The position numbers were made by a program, and so were the translations under genes. Source: Lewinellaceae bacterium (GTDB taxonomy: Bacteria; Bacteroidota; Bacteroidia; Chitinophagales; Saprospiraceae). From it: a stretch of 57,371 nucleotides of DNA. The stretch is taken from assembly GCA_016713985.1 (NCBI GenBank), contig JADJOD010000041.1:1-57371 (forward strand). Reading direction: 5' to 3'. The notes below the pieces were generated by a model. It saw only the letters and a list, made by a program, of their open reading frames with translations, ran no database searches and was not told the DNA's origin. This document shows, piece after piece, positions 8,180 through 18,000 of this stretch (positions within the stretch are counted from its first letter, which is position 1; each line of letters starts with the position of its first letter).

Positions 8180-8187
8180 TAATTTTG
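8180..8187 (+). promoter_or_regulatory. Putative -7 box for the GH3-family gene
   Basis: TAATTTTG fits TAnnTTTG and lies about 38 bp upstream of ATG 8225. No convincing -33 TTTG is seen at the usual spacing. Confidence 0.35.
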
Positions 8188-8224
8188 TATCTGCAAAACT
8201 GAACGAACTAACTGCTCGCCGCCT

Positions 8225-9757
8225 ATGAAATGGTTGGTCAACAAACTTGTCAAGCAGTATATGCGTCTGCGTATGCGGCGTATCGAGCGTTATATGAAAC
8301 GCCCGGAGGAGCCGCAGGAGCGTTGGCTTCAACGTTTGCTGGATACCGCGCGTAATACGGAGTTCGGCAGAGCATACGATTTTTCCGGTATTCGAAACGC
8401 AGCCGAGTTCGCTCAGCGGGTGCCCGCACAGGATTACGAGCAGATTAGAGGTCATATTTTCAGGATGATGCGTGGAGAATCCAATGTATTATGGCCCGGT
8501 CAGGTCAACTGGTACAGCAAAAGCAGCGGAACCACCAGCGATAAAAGTAAATACATCCCGGTACCCATGAGCAACCTCTACGGCTGCCATTATGCCGGCA
8601 GTTGGGATTCCCTGGCGCTTTTATACCACAACAAACCGGATATGGAGGTTTTTCGCCGCAAAAACCTGGTTATGTCCGGCAGTTTTCAACCCTTCGACGA
8701 GTATCCCAAATCCCGTATCGGCGATATCAGTTCGTTGATGACCCATCATATGCCCGTGATCGGCCGGGCTTTTCATACACCCGATTTTAAAACCGCTCTG
8801 CTCACCAATTTTGAGGAAAAACTTCAACGTGTCGCCGAGATCACCAGCCGCCGCGACGACATCGTTATGTTTGGCGGAGTACCCACCTGGACCATCGTCC
8901 TTTTCCGGCTGATACTCGAAAAAACGGGAAAATCGAACATGCTGGAAGTGTGGCCCCGTTTGCAGGCATACATGCACGGAGGTGTGGGTTTCGACCCCTA
9001 CCGCGATACCTTCAAAGCCCTGGTTCCAAGTGATTCTTTTGTTTACCAGGAAATATATAACGCATCCGAGGGCTATTTTGGCGCCCAGTGCGACCTGTCT
9101 AAAAAAGATATCCTGCTTTTTGCCGATAACGGCGTGTTTTACGAGTTTGTGCCCACGGAAGAATGGGAAAAGGATCACCCCAAAACCGTTCTGCTGGCCG
9201 ATGTGGAAATCGGAAAAAACTACGCCGTGATGATTTCTGCCAACAACGGCCTGTGGCGTTATCTTCCGGGCGACACGATCATGTTTACCCGAAAACACCC
9301 GCATTGTTTTCAGATTACCGGTCGTACCAAACAGTTTATCAATGCATTCGGAGAAGAAGTGATGGTCGGCGATACCGATAAAGCCCTCGCGGAAGCCTGC
9401 CGGCAATTAAACGCCGTAGTGTCGGAATACACTGCCGCCCCGGTTTATTTTGCAGGCGACAAAGGACGCGGCGGGCACGAATGGATTGTTGAATTTGAAC
9501 GTGAACCTTCTGATATGGAACGTTTTAACGAGGTGCTCGATCAAACCCTGCAACGGATCAACTCCGATTACGAAGCAAAACGTTTTAAAGGAATGGCCCT
9601 GCAACGGCTTCACCTGCACGCCGTACCACGCGGCACTTTCCATCGCTGGATGCGCGCGCGGGGGAAATTCGGCAACCAGAACAAAGTGCCCCGGCTGGCC
9701 AATCACCGGAATTTCGTCGAAGAGATCATGCAACTTGTTAGTTCTCCCAATCCTTAG
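8225..9757 (+). CDS. GH3 auxin-responsive promoter family protein
   Basis: This is a 510-residue member of the GH3 family, an acyl-adenylate/thioester-forming (ANL) superfamily branch best known from plant hormone-conjugating enzymes and common in Bacteroidota with unknown substrates. The ATP-binding loop SKSSGTTSDKSKYIPVP is intact, and the downstream motif YNASEGYFGAQ and hinge segment GDTIMFTRKHPHCFQITGRT follow in the right order. Length is normal for the bacterial group. It is cytosolic, with no signal or membrane segment. It converges with the TonB receptor gene, so it is probably transcribed alone from the box near 8180. Confidence 0.9.
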   Translation: MKWLVNKLVKQYMRLRMRRIERYMKRPEEPQERWLQRLLDTARNTEFGRAYDFSGIRNAAEFAQRVPAQDYEQIRGHIFRMMRGESNVLWPGQVNWYSKSSGTTSDKSKYIPVPMSNLYGCHYAGSWDSLALLYHNKPDMEVFRRKNLVMSGSFQPFDEYPKSRIGDISSLMTHHMPVIGRAFHTPDFKTALLTNFEEKLQRVAEITSRRDDIVMFGGVPTWTIVLFRLILEKTGKSNMLEVWPRLQAYMHGGVGFDPYRDTFKALVPSDSFVYQEIYNASEGYFGAQCDLSKKDILLFADNGVFYEFVPTEEWEKDHPKTVLLADVEIGKNYAVMISANNGLWRYLPGDTIMFTRKHPHCFQITGRTKQFINAFGEEVMVGDTDKALAEACRQLNAVVSEYTAAPVYFAGDKGRGGHEWIVEFEREPSDMERFNEVLDQTLQRINSDYEAKRFKGMALQRLHLHAVPRGTFHRWMRARGKFGNQNKVPRLANHRNFVEEIMQLVSSPNP

Positions 9758-9768
9758 AACGGGTCGGT

Positions 9769-12111
9769 TCAATTCATGTTATAATTCACACCAAACCGCA
9801 ATTGTCTGCCCTGTTGCGGGTTGTACAACAGATCGTCGACCGTTCCTGTTGCATCGAGGCCTGCATAACGCCGGTTGAATATATTTTGCACGTGAATATA
9901 AACCAGAAAATGATTGCTCAGGTACACCCGCATCATTGCGTCCCAGGAGCGGAAAGCCGGATAACGTTCGAGCGTCAACCTCCGCTTGTATTCGTCGCGG
10001 TAGATGACGGATTTGCTCAGCACAGAAGTTTGGCGGTTTGAAGCCAGCATCAACTCGAATTTGTTTACCCTGAAAAACGTGCGAAACTGAAAATGCCAGC
10101 GCGGAGCGTTGAATACATCTTCCGTGGCTGTCTGGTTATCCCCGATCCATTCTTTGCCACGGGTGTATTGCAGGTAAATTTCAGTCCGGCCCCGGAGCTC
10201 CGAACGCTGCCGCTCGCCGCTAAAATTAATATGTTGGTCGCCCAGGCTGATCAATCCCTGAATTCCCCACATGGACATGGCCAGTCCGGGTGCATTTTCC
10301 CAGCCGTAACGCCATGGAGCGACGAAACCCATTTGTTGCCGGAGGTATCCCGGGCGAAGCAAGTGATACACTTTTTCCGAAAAAAAGACCCCGTCTACAC
10401 GTACGGAGCCGCGTTTATATCGCAATCCCGCTTCCCAGGTGTGTATTTTTTCCGTAGCATCCGCGCCTTCCGGCGAAGCCGAGATAGAGCCGTCGCCGAG
10501 GTTTAAAATGAAAAAGGTATTGGTCATGGCATACATGGACGGCCGGCGGAAGGCCGATGCAAAATTTGCCCGTACGGCCCAGGAGCTGTCGAGGTGGTAC
10601 ATGGCTGCAAAACGCGGAGTTGGCACAAGGCCGTGGTAGATCGAGTAGTTCACCGCGCCGCTTCCGGCCAGGTAAAGCCGTTTGCCGCGCCACGTTACCT
10701 GGGCAAATAAATTGGCGTCGAGGTCGGTGATCAAATCGGGGTAAAACGTGTTGATAAATTCCGGAACGGTTGTATAATCAAATTTTATTTCCACCGGCAC
10801 TTCATAATAGGAACGCGCCGGAATGCCGCCGCCGGCATTCACCTGGAAGCCGGCATCGAGGTATAAATGTTTGCTCACATGGGCGTTGATACGCGACTCC
10901 ACCCGCACATCAAACCCGCTGGCCGTTGTATACCGTTCGTTGGAGGCAAGTGTTCGGGAAATATTCCTCAAAATGGCATCCTGTAAAGAATCGCTGATCA
11001 TACCCGGAGCCAGGACCTTGTACGTCGCCGCGCTCAGCCGGTCAAATACATAGGTTGTGGTTGATGTATTGTCCACCCGATACCGGATAGCGGATATCGT
11101 GTTGTGTGTCATCCACTTGGGGCGGGTTCGGGTGAATCCGAGTGAAAAAGTTTCGATCCTTTCGGCCAGGCGGTTCGATGGGTTGGCGTAGGAAACCGCC
11201 AGAGGGCTGATACCCAAAGCCGTGTGATCGAACCGCGCCATCACATTGTACGTGAGATGAATACCGCGCCATTTGAGGTTAATGCCCAACAGCCGGCTTT
11301 CGTGAGGAATGGCTGCTGTTTTGGGCAGGCTGTCGCCGGGTTGTTCGGAGCGGAAATTCCTGTTGTTGAGATACAATGATGTGTCCAGGCCAAAGGGCAG
11401 ATAGTGGTTGGTGTTGTACAGGTCGCGGTCGTAAAAAATATCGGATCTTTCCCGGATCGTGCTGCTGCCGTAAAGGCTAAACCGGAATACGTTTTTGTCT
11501 TTCCCCAATTTGCCGCCCAACATCAGGTCGAGGCTGTTGTACCCGTTGCTCCCGAATGCCAGGTCGGCCTGTGTAAAAATGGGACGTTCGGTTTCTTTCA
11601 GGATAATATTGACCACCCCCACACAAGCCTCATTGCCGTAAATGCTCGCCGCCGGTCCGTACAATACCTCTATACGTTCGGCCTGCCGGATCGGGATTTG
11701 TGCGCCAATCGACATGCCCAGGGCGATGCTCGGTTTTACCGGCACGTCGTTGATGAGTATTTTGACGTATTGATTTCCGGAAAGCCCGCGCATCAGAAAG
11801 GTCTCACCTTCGGTGGCGTTGCCCGGCTGCGACACCCGGATACCCGGTGCGGCGCGAAGCACGTCGCCGAGTGTGACGAACCCGTTTCGCAGAATATCTT
11901 CCGAACTGACCACCCAGATGGTGTAGGGCAATTGATCCACTTCTTCCAGCGAACGGGTCGCGGAAATGGCTTTTGTCGTTTGGCGGTCGTAGTTGCGGGT
12001 TAATATGTCTTTTTCCGTAAGCCGCTCCGGCGTGAGCAGCAGGGTAGAGTCATTTTGAGCGAAAAGAGAACCCGTGTACAGAAACAGGACGGTCGGCAAA
12101 AAATATTTCAC
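9769..12111 (-). CDS. TonB-dependent receptor
   Basis: This 780-residue outer-membrane receptor starts with a signal peptide (MKYFLPTVLFLYTGSLFAQ). A plug domain follows, with LGDVLRAAPGIRVSQPG, TFLMRGLSGNQYVKILINDV and IEVLYGPAASIYGNEACVGV, then a long beta-barrel ending in an aromatic C-terminal strand (LRFGVNYNMN). It lacks the carboxypeptidase-like N-terminal domain of SusC proteins and has no SusD neighbour, so it is more like a siderophore, cobalamin or metal receptor. The substrate cannot be told from sequence. It stands alone between GH3 and gabD, with a TACTTTTCG-like box at about 12141-12133 as a possible promoter. Confidence 0.9.
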   Translation of the reverse strand: MKYFLPTVLFLYTGSLFAQNDSTLLLTPERLTEKDILTRNYDRQTTKAISATRSLEEVDQLPYTIWVVSSEDILRNGFVTLGDVLRAAPGIRVSQPGNATEGETFLMRGLSGNQYVKILINDVPVKPSIALGMSIGAQIPIRQAERIEVLYGPAASIYGNEACVGVVNIILKETERPIFTQADLAFGSNGYNSLDLMLGGKLGKDKNVFRFSLYGSSTIRERSDIFYDRDLYNTNHYLPFGLDTSLYLNNRNFRSEQPGDSLPKTAAIPHESRLLGINLKWRGIHLTYNVMARFDHTALGISPLAVSYANPSNRLAERIETFSLGFTRTRPKWMTHNTISAIRYRVDNTSTTTYVFDRLSAATYKVLAPGMISDSLQDAILRNISRTLASNERYTTASGFDVRVESRINAHVSKHLYLDAGFQVNAGGGIPARSYYEVPVEIKFDYTTVPEFINTFYPDLITDLDANLFAQVTWRGKRLYLAGSGAVNYSIYHGLVPTPRFAAMYHLDSSWAVRANFASAFRRPSMYAMTNTFFILNLGDGSISASPEGADATEKIHTWEAGLRYKRGSVRVDGVFFSEKVYHLLRPGYLRQQMGFVAPWRYGWENAPGLAMSMWGIQGLISLGDQHINFSGERQRSELRGRTEIYLQYTRGKEWIGDNQTATEDVFNAPRWHFQFRTFFRVNKFELMLASNRQTSVLSKSVIYRDEYKRRLTLERYPAFRSWDAMMRVYLSNHFLVYIHVQNIFNRRYAGLDATGTVDDLLYNPQQGRQLRFGVNYNMN

Positions 12112-12246
12112 GGCGGAAGTGGTTATTTGACGCGAAAAGTAGACATTTTTTCAGGCGGGTGGCCGCTGTTTCCTTTTTTACCGTTTAAATTCCTCTCTTT
12201 TTAACTTCCAATCCGCCCTTGCTGCCCGGGGAAAAGGGAAGCCTCG

Positions 12247-12254
12247 TACCTTCG
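12247..12254 (+). promoter_or_regulatory. Putative -7 box for the SSADH gene
   Basis: TACCTTCG, a one-base variant of TAnnTTTG, lies 43 bp upstream of ATG 12297. The identical octamer occurs upstream of porP/sprF at 27226. A TTG about 25 bp upstream is slightly far for a -33 element. Confidence 0.35.
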
Positions 12255-12296
12255 TCACAAATTGGTTAACATACGCTTACACGCCTTTCCGCCATC

Positions 12297-13748
12297 ATGT
12301 CCATATTAAAAGATGCTACGCTGCTTCACCACGAAGCGTTTATCAACAACGAGTGGGTCGCCGCCGATTCCGGCCGCACTTTCCCGGTAACAAACCCTGC
12401 CAATATCGAAACCCTGGCCAGGGTGGCCGACTGTGCCGCTCCCGAAACCCGCCGCGCCATCGCCGCCGCCGAAGCCGCCCTGCCGGAATGGCGGGCGAAA
12501 ACCGCTACCTCGCGGGCCCATCTGCTGCGGCGCTGGCATGATCTCATCCTCGAAAATGTTGAGGACCTGGCGCTGCTCATGACCCTCGAACAAGGCAAAC
12601 CGTTGGCGGAATCGCGCGGGGAAGTGCGCTACGGCGCTACCTTTATCGAGTGGTTTGCGGAAGAAGGCAAACGCGCCTACGGCGACGTCATTCCGCCGCA
12701 CCAAACAGGTATGCGCCTGCTGGTGGTCAAACAACCCGTCGGCGTGGTGGCCGCCATCACACCCTGGAATTTTCCCAACGCCATGATCACCCGGAAAGTA
12801 GCGCCGGCACTGGCGGCAGGCTGCACAGTGGTGCTGAAACCTTCCGAAGAAACCCCGCTTTCGGCCCTGGCGCTGGCCGAACTCGCCCACCGCGCCGGGT
12901 TCCCTGCGGGTGTGTTGAACATCGTGACCGGAATGGATGCCCCTGCCATCGGTCGTGAACTGACGGACAGCCCGGTAGTGCGCAAATTGTCGTTCACCGG
13001 CAGCACGGAGGTGGGCAAACTCCTGATGCGTGCCTGCGCCGGCACCATAAAAAAAATATCACTCGAACTCGGCGGCAACGCACCCTTCATCGTTTTTGAC
13101 GATGCCGACCTCGACGCTGCCGTGGAAGGGGCCATCGCTTCCAAATACCGCAACGCGGGCCAAACCTGTGTGTGCGCCAACCGGTTGTTTGTACAAAACG
13201 CTGTTTATGAGCCATTTTTGGAAAAATTTACCGCAGCCGTGCAGCGCCAAAAAGTCGGCGCAGGTACCGACCAGGGGGTGCATATAGGCCCCCTGATCAA
13301 TGCCGAAGCGCTGGAAAAAGTGACACGCCTGGTGGGCGACGCCTCCCGAAAAGGAGCCCGGGTGCTTACCGGCGGCCAGGCCATGCAAGGCACCTTTTAC
13401 GAACCCACCGTGCTGGCCGATGTGGACGTAAAAATGGACATCATGCACGAAGAAATTTTTGGACCGGTTGCGTCTGTGATCCGTTTCGAGACGGAAGAAG
13501 ACGCCATTCAAATGGCCAACGACACACCTTATGGGCTCGCCGCCTATTTCTACGGCCGGGACATCGGTCGCGTGTTCCGCGTAGCGGAAGCCCTGGAATA
13601 CGGCATGGTAGGGGCGAATACCGGTCTGCTGGGAACCACCATAGCGCCGTTTGGCGGTGTCAAAGAAAGCGGGATCGGACGGGAAGGTTCAAAGTATGGC
13701 CTGGAAGAGTTTTTGGAAGTGAAGTATGTTTGTTTGGGAGGTATCTAA
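12297..13748 (+). CDS. gabD: NAD(P)-dependent succinate-semialdehyde dehydrogenase
   Basis: This 483-residue aldehyde dehydrogenase oxidises succinate semialdehyde to succinate, the last step of the GABA shunt. The NAD(P)-site FTGSTEVGKLLM, the catalytic glutamate region LELGGNAPFIVFDDADLD and the catalytic cysteine motif NAGQTCVCANR are intact, and EEIFGPVASVIRF is at the usual place. Length and the closing SGIGREGSKYGLEEFLEVKY fit GabD rather than betaine or benzaldehyde dehydrogenases, though substrate range in this family is broad. No gabT is adjacent. It is cytosolic and is followed by the PaaE-like reductase on the same strand after about 115 bp. Confidence 0.92.
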   Translation: MSILKDATLLHHEAFINNEWVAADSGRTFPVTNPANIETLARVADCAAPETRRAIAAAEAALPEWRAKTATSRAHLLRRWHDLILENVEDLALLMTLEQGKPLAESRGEVRYGATFIEWFAEEGKRAYGDVIPPHQTGMRLLVVKQPVGVVAAITPWNFPNAMITRKVAPALAAGCTVVLKPSEETPLSALALAELAHRAGFPAGVLNIVTGMDAPAIGRELTDSPVVRKLSFTGSTEVGKLLMRACAGTIKKISLELGGNAPFIVFDDADLDAAVEGAIASKYRNAGQTCVCANRLFVQNAVYEPFLEKFTAAVQRQKVGAGTDQGVHIGPLINAEALEKVTRLVGDASRKGARVLTGGQAMQGTFYEPTVLADVDVKMDIMHEEIFGPVASVIRFETEEDAIQMANDTPYGLAAYFYGRDIGRVFRVAEALEYGMVGANTGLLGTTIAPFGGVKESGIGREGSKYGLEEFLEVKYVCLGGI

Positions 13749-13862
13749 ATAATCACACGGATCGCGGCAATTCAATGTCCGTATTGCGCCGGAGCCGTAC
13801 TTTTGCGCCGCCCGTTGAAATACAAAACCGCCCGGGCAAACGATTTTTTAATTCGAAACAGC

Positions 13863-14975
13863 ATGGAATTTTACGCGCTTACCATCAGGCAGGTCACCCC
13901 GGAAACATCCGATACCGTTACGCTTGAATTTGACATACCCGAAAACCTGAAAGAAACCTTTATTTACAAAGAAGGACAACACATTACGGTCCGCCTGCAC
14001 CTCGACGGTCATGAAATTCGCCGTTCGTATTCCATGTCGTCGAGCCCGCTGGAAAACCGCCTCGCCGTAACGGTGAAAAAAGTGGACGGTGGCCGGGCAT
14101 CCACTTACCTGCACGATGTGGTAAAACCCGGCGACACCCTCGAGGTCGCCGCGCCCGACGGCCGTTTTAACACGCCGCTCAACCCGGAAAAACGCCGCAC
14201 CTATTATCTTTTCGCCGCCGGCAGCGGCATCACCCCGCTGATGTCGATCTCCAAAACGATCCTCGAGTCGGAGCCCATGAGCGCTATTTTTCTGCTTTAC
14301 GGCAGCCGCAGCGAGGAAGATATCATTTTCCGCGACGAACTGGATCGCCTGTCGGAGCGATATACGGGTCAATTACACGTGGAGCACATCATCAGTCGCC
14401 CCAAAAAAGACCCGGCGGGTGGCGGCATTTTTGCCATCTTCAAAAAATCGACGTTCAACTGGCACGGCAAAACGGGGCGCATTACCCCGAAACTGGCGAA
14501 CGAATTTCTCGACGAAAACCTCGCGCGTGGCCCCGAAGACGATTGTATCTACTTCATCTGCGGCCCGGGGAACATGGCTGACACAGTGAAAACCGCCCTG
14601 CTGGGGCGTGGTATTCAGGCCAAACAAATTCACACCGAGCATTTTGTCAATGCCAACCACATTCCCGGCGAATTCCAGCCCGGCGCCTCTGCCGGCGGCG
14701 AAAAACGCGTGATCGTACATCTCCAGAGCAAACGTATCGAAATCGCGGTGCCTGCCGGCGCCACCATCCTCGATGTGCTGGTCAAAGAACGTTACGACCC
14801 GCCCTATTCCTGCACCGCCGGCGCCTGCTCCACCTGCATGGCCAAACTGCTCAGCGGAAAAGTGCACATGGAAGCCTGCTACGCCCTCGACGACGAAGAG
14901 GTGAAAGCCGGTTACATCCTCACCTGCCAGTCGCACCCGGAAACGGATGTGGTGGAACTGACGTATGATATGTAA
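13863..14975 (+). CDS. PaaE-like ferredoxin-NAD(P)H reductase (2Fe-2S, FAD)
   Basis: This 370-residue flavoprotein has three modules. An FAD domain comes first (RRSYSMSSSP), then an NAD(P) domain (GSGITPLMSI, CGPGNMADTV), then a C-terminal plant-type 2Fe-2S ferredoxin domain with cysteines in CX4CX2CX29C (CTAGACSTC, later TCQSHP). It passes electrons from NAD(P)H to an oxygenase or similar partner. PaaE, the phenylacetyl-CoA epoxidase reductase, has this order, but no paaABCD genes are nearby, so the partner is unknown. ATG 13863 (MEFYALTIRQVTPET) is preferred over 13803 because the FAD domain starts there. It converges with the Roco-TIR gene; the gap holds an inverted repeat. Confidence 0.88.
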   Translation: MEFYALTIRQVTPETSDTVTLEFDIPENLKETFIYKEGQHITVRLHLDGHEIRRSYSMSSSPLENRLAVTVKKVDGGRASTYLHDVVKPGDTLEVAAPDGRFNTPLNPEKRRTYYLFAAGSGITPLMSISKTILESEPMSAIFLLYGSRSEEDIIFRDELDRLSERYTGQLHVEHIISRPKKDPAGGGIFAIFKKSTFNWHGKTGRITPKLANEFLDENLARGPEDDCIYFICGPGNMADTVKTALLGRGIQAKQIHTEHFVNANHIPGEFQPGASAGGEKRVIVHLQSKRIEIAVPAGATILDVLVKERYDPPYSCTAGACSTCMAKLLSGKVHMEACYALDDEEVKAGYILTCQSHPETDVVELTYDM

Positions 14976-14986
14976 CACCCATGTAC

Positions 14987-15042
14987 GACGGACTTCCAAG
15001 TCCGTAACACTTGGCGTGAATCGACGGACTTGGAAGTCCGTC
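14987..15042. repeat. Inverted pair of palindromic repeats at the end of the Roco gene
   Basis: ACGGACTTCCAAGTCCGT at 14988-15005 is itself an 8-bp-arm palindrome. An inverted copy, ACGGACTTGGAAGTCCGT, lies at 15024-15041. The 19-bp arms 14987-15005 and 15024-15042 are exact reverse complements with an 18-bp spacer. The Roco stop codon (15043-15041) overlaps the right arm. The element could end transcription from both sides. Confidence 0.7.
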
Positions 15043-18000
15043 ATACAGGTCGTTTTTCCAGCCGGATTTTTTTGCGTTGTTTGGCTTTGTCGAGGGCGGG
15101 GCGGAGCGATTCGGAGACTTTTGTCCAGGCTTCGTCTTTGTTGGCGGCCGAAGTGATCCATTCACCCGGTACACCTTGTATTTCCGACAAGGGCAAATCT
15201 TTCCAGTCCGTTGAGCGCAGCATGACCGGGACGATGGTTTTATCGCCTTTTCGATGCGCTTCGAGTGCCGCGCCGAATTCTTTTTTGTAACAAAAATCCG
15301 AAGCCACGAAATCGGCACTGACGAGACAGAGCACGATATCAGCTTCTTCCAGTTGCTGGAAAATGACTTTTTCCCACTCGTCGCCCGCTTCTATATTTTT
15401 ATCATCCCAGACTTGAAGTTTGTTGAGTCGAATGAGTGGAGATAGTGCGTTTTTCAGCGTTTTCAGATGTTCCAGATCGGCATGTGAGTATGACACAAAT
15501 GCCTTGACGGGCAATTGCTCCACTTCATCTCGCATAGCGGGTTCTTCCACGCCGTCAAGCAAGTCGGCGATGTATACACGCTTTTTGAGAGATTTGACAA
15601 AGACCTCTTTTTCTCCTGCTTTTTCGGCTTCCACGAGATATTCGTATTCCTCGGTGTCCTTGCTTTCGGGAATCGGCACGAGTTCGCTGAAATTCAGATT
15701 CGTGAAATCCGCGACAATTTCTTTCACCGTTTCGCGGATAAAACTCAGGAATCGCCGCCGCTCTTCGCCGCACACGTCCATGAGGATTTTCTGGTCTTCC
15801 TTGTCCCAGCGCACCCGCGCCAATGCGTTGAAAATGTTGGGTTTGTGGAGTACCATGCCCGTGCGCCACGCGTGCTTAGTGATGGGCTGACTCAAAGTCA
15901 GCCCATCACTTGCCGCGATAAACGTGTGCAACTTCACCATCAAACGCGGAAAAACGCTGTCGGGCAGGAAGTCGGGAAAATGAATCACGAAACGTAAGAC
16001 AGACCCTTCCAGGGTGACAACCGGCTCCTGCACGGGCAACAACTGCGGCACAACGTAGATGCACGGGTCGAGTTGGAAACAGAGTTCGAACTCTTGCATC
16101 ACCCGCACGATGTACTGGAGTTTGTTTTTGGGGTACGCCATAGTGAGACGCTGACTGGTAGTCAGAGTCTCACTAACAATCGTGTTGTCTTTTTTGTAGC
16201 GCGGGTCGTTGATAACCGCGTCGAAGTCGTCTTCTTGGAGCAGGCCGCCCGCGTTCGCCACGATTTCCGAGTTGATGATGCGATAAACGCCGTTGGTGAG
16301 CCAGAGCGGGTTGAGGATTTGGGTGTCGAAGTTTTTGAGGTTGCGGAAGTTGATAACCACGCCGAGGTCGTGCAGGAATTGCAGCAGCACGTCCTGACTG
16401 AACTGCCGCGTCACGCCGTTCGCCCCGCACACGCGCCGGTATTCCATCGATTCGATGTAGTCGGCCTCCATGTTGGAAAAATGTTCTTTCACCGCCAGCC
16501 AGTGTTTGGGGAAAGGGGTGCGGCGGGTGTCGGCGCGGTCAATTTCGCGGCGCAGCGCCTCGCGAAATTCATCCAAGCCCTTGTCGGTTTTGGCAGAAAG
16601 GCGGAAAAAATCGCGGATTTGCGGGTATTTTTCCTGCAAAGTCTTGCGGTTGACTTCGAAAGAGGGGTTTTCGTCAATTTTGTTCAGCACGACCAGCACG
16701 GGCGAGCGGCCGCCGAAACTTGCGGCGTGTTTGAGCCACTTTTCAGCCTGGTCGTCGTTGCGGCTGTTGAGCAGCAGCACATAGACGCTGCGCTGCGAGA
16801 GGAAAAACTGGTGGGTGGCGTGCATCACCTCCTGCCCGCCGAAGTCCCAGAGGTGGGCGGTGACGCTGTCGCCGTCGTCCATCGCGAAAGGCGCCTTGCG
16901 GATGCGGATGCCGTGCGTCTGGCTTTCCTTGCTGTCGAAATCCTCGCCGAGCAGGCGCTTCACGAGCGAGGTTTTGCCCGCCGAGGCTTCGCCGAGAAAG
17001 ATGACTTTGACTTCGTTGAGTTTGCGGCCATCGTCACCGAGTTCTTCGAAGTAGTCGCGGACGGCTTGGGGGGATTCTTGGGCGACTTCGACGGGGGGGA
17101 TGATGAGGGGGCAGTTTTTGGCCAATATAGCGGGGCGGTCGCGCCAGTTTACATTCTCCTCTTGGTCATGCTCATTAACATCTTTCCATTTCACTAAAAT
17201 GTCTCTGTGCTGAATCAATGTCAGAACTGGAGAGAGGTCATTTACCTGTGTTCTCGCGCAATCAAGCCGCTTAATGTTTACCAAACCAGACAGCGGCGAG
17301 AGATCGCTCACTTGTGTTCCGGCGCAGTCAAGTCGTTGTAAATTTGGCAAATTGGACAGTGGCGAAAGGTCGCTCACCTGCGTTCTGGCGCAATCAAGTC
17401 GTTGCAAATTTATTAAGTCGGACAATGGTGACAAATCGTTCACCTGTGTTCTGGCACAATCAAGCCGTTGCAAATTTACTAAGTCGGACAATGGTGACAA
17501 GTTGCTCACCTGTGTTCTGGAGCAGTAAAGCCGTTGCAAATTTACTAAACCATTTAGTGGCGAGATATCGCGCACCTGTGTTCTGGTGCAGTAAAGTCGT
17601 TGTAAACCTGGCAAATCAGCCAACGGTGAAAGCTTGCTTATCTGCGTGAGAGAAAGGTCAAGTCGTTTCAAATTTAGTAAACCAGACAGTGGCGAGAGGT
17701 CGGTTATCTGCGTATTATAACCGTAAAGCAATTGCAAGTTCCGCAGCCTTGAAAGAGGGGCGAGATATTCTATCTGCGTATTTCTGCAATCAAGCTGTTG
17801 TAAATTAAGAAGGCCTGCAAGGGGGGCAAGGTCGCTAACCTGGGTATTTCGGCAGAAAAGTATTTGCAAATATAGTAAGTCCGCAAGCGGTGCAAGGTCA
17901 GAGAATCTCCAAAATTCACCATACGCGCCAGCCACTACCAATTTTTTCAACAAGCCCAAGCGCTCCACCCCTTTAATGGAGGCGATACGGTTGGGTTCGC

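Noticed and set aside
8621..9406. 261-residue minus-strand frame
   Set aside because: It lies wholly within the GH3-family gene, whose motifs are intact on the plus strand, and has no recognisable domain.
16073..17197. 374-residue plus-strand frame rich in V, F and A
   Set aside because: It is antisense to the Roc/COR region of the Roco gene; composition is that of a GC-rich shadow.
17230..17900. CRISPR-like appearance of regularly spaced repeats
   Set aside because: The 66-bp period is in frame with the Roco protein and encodes leucine-rich repeats; units vary throughout and there are no unique spacers or cas genes.
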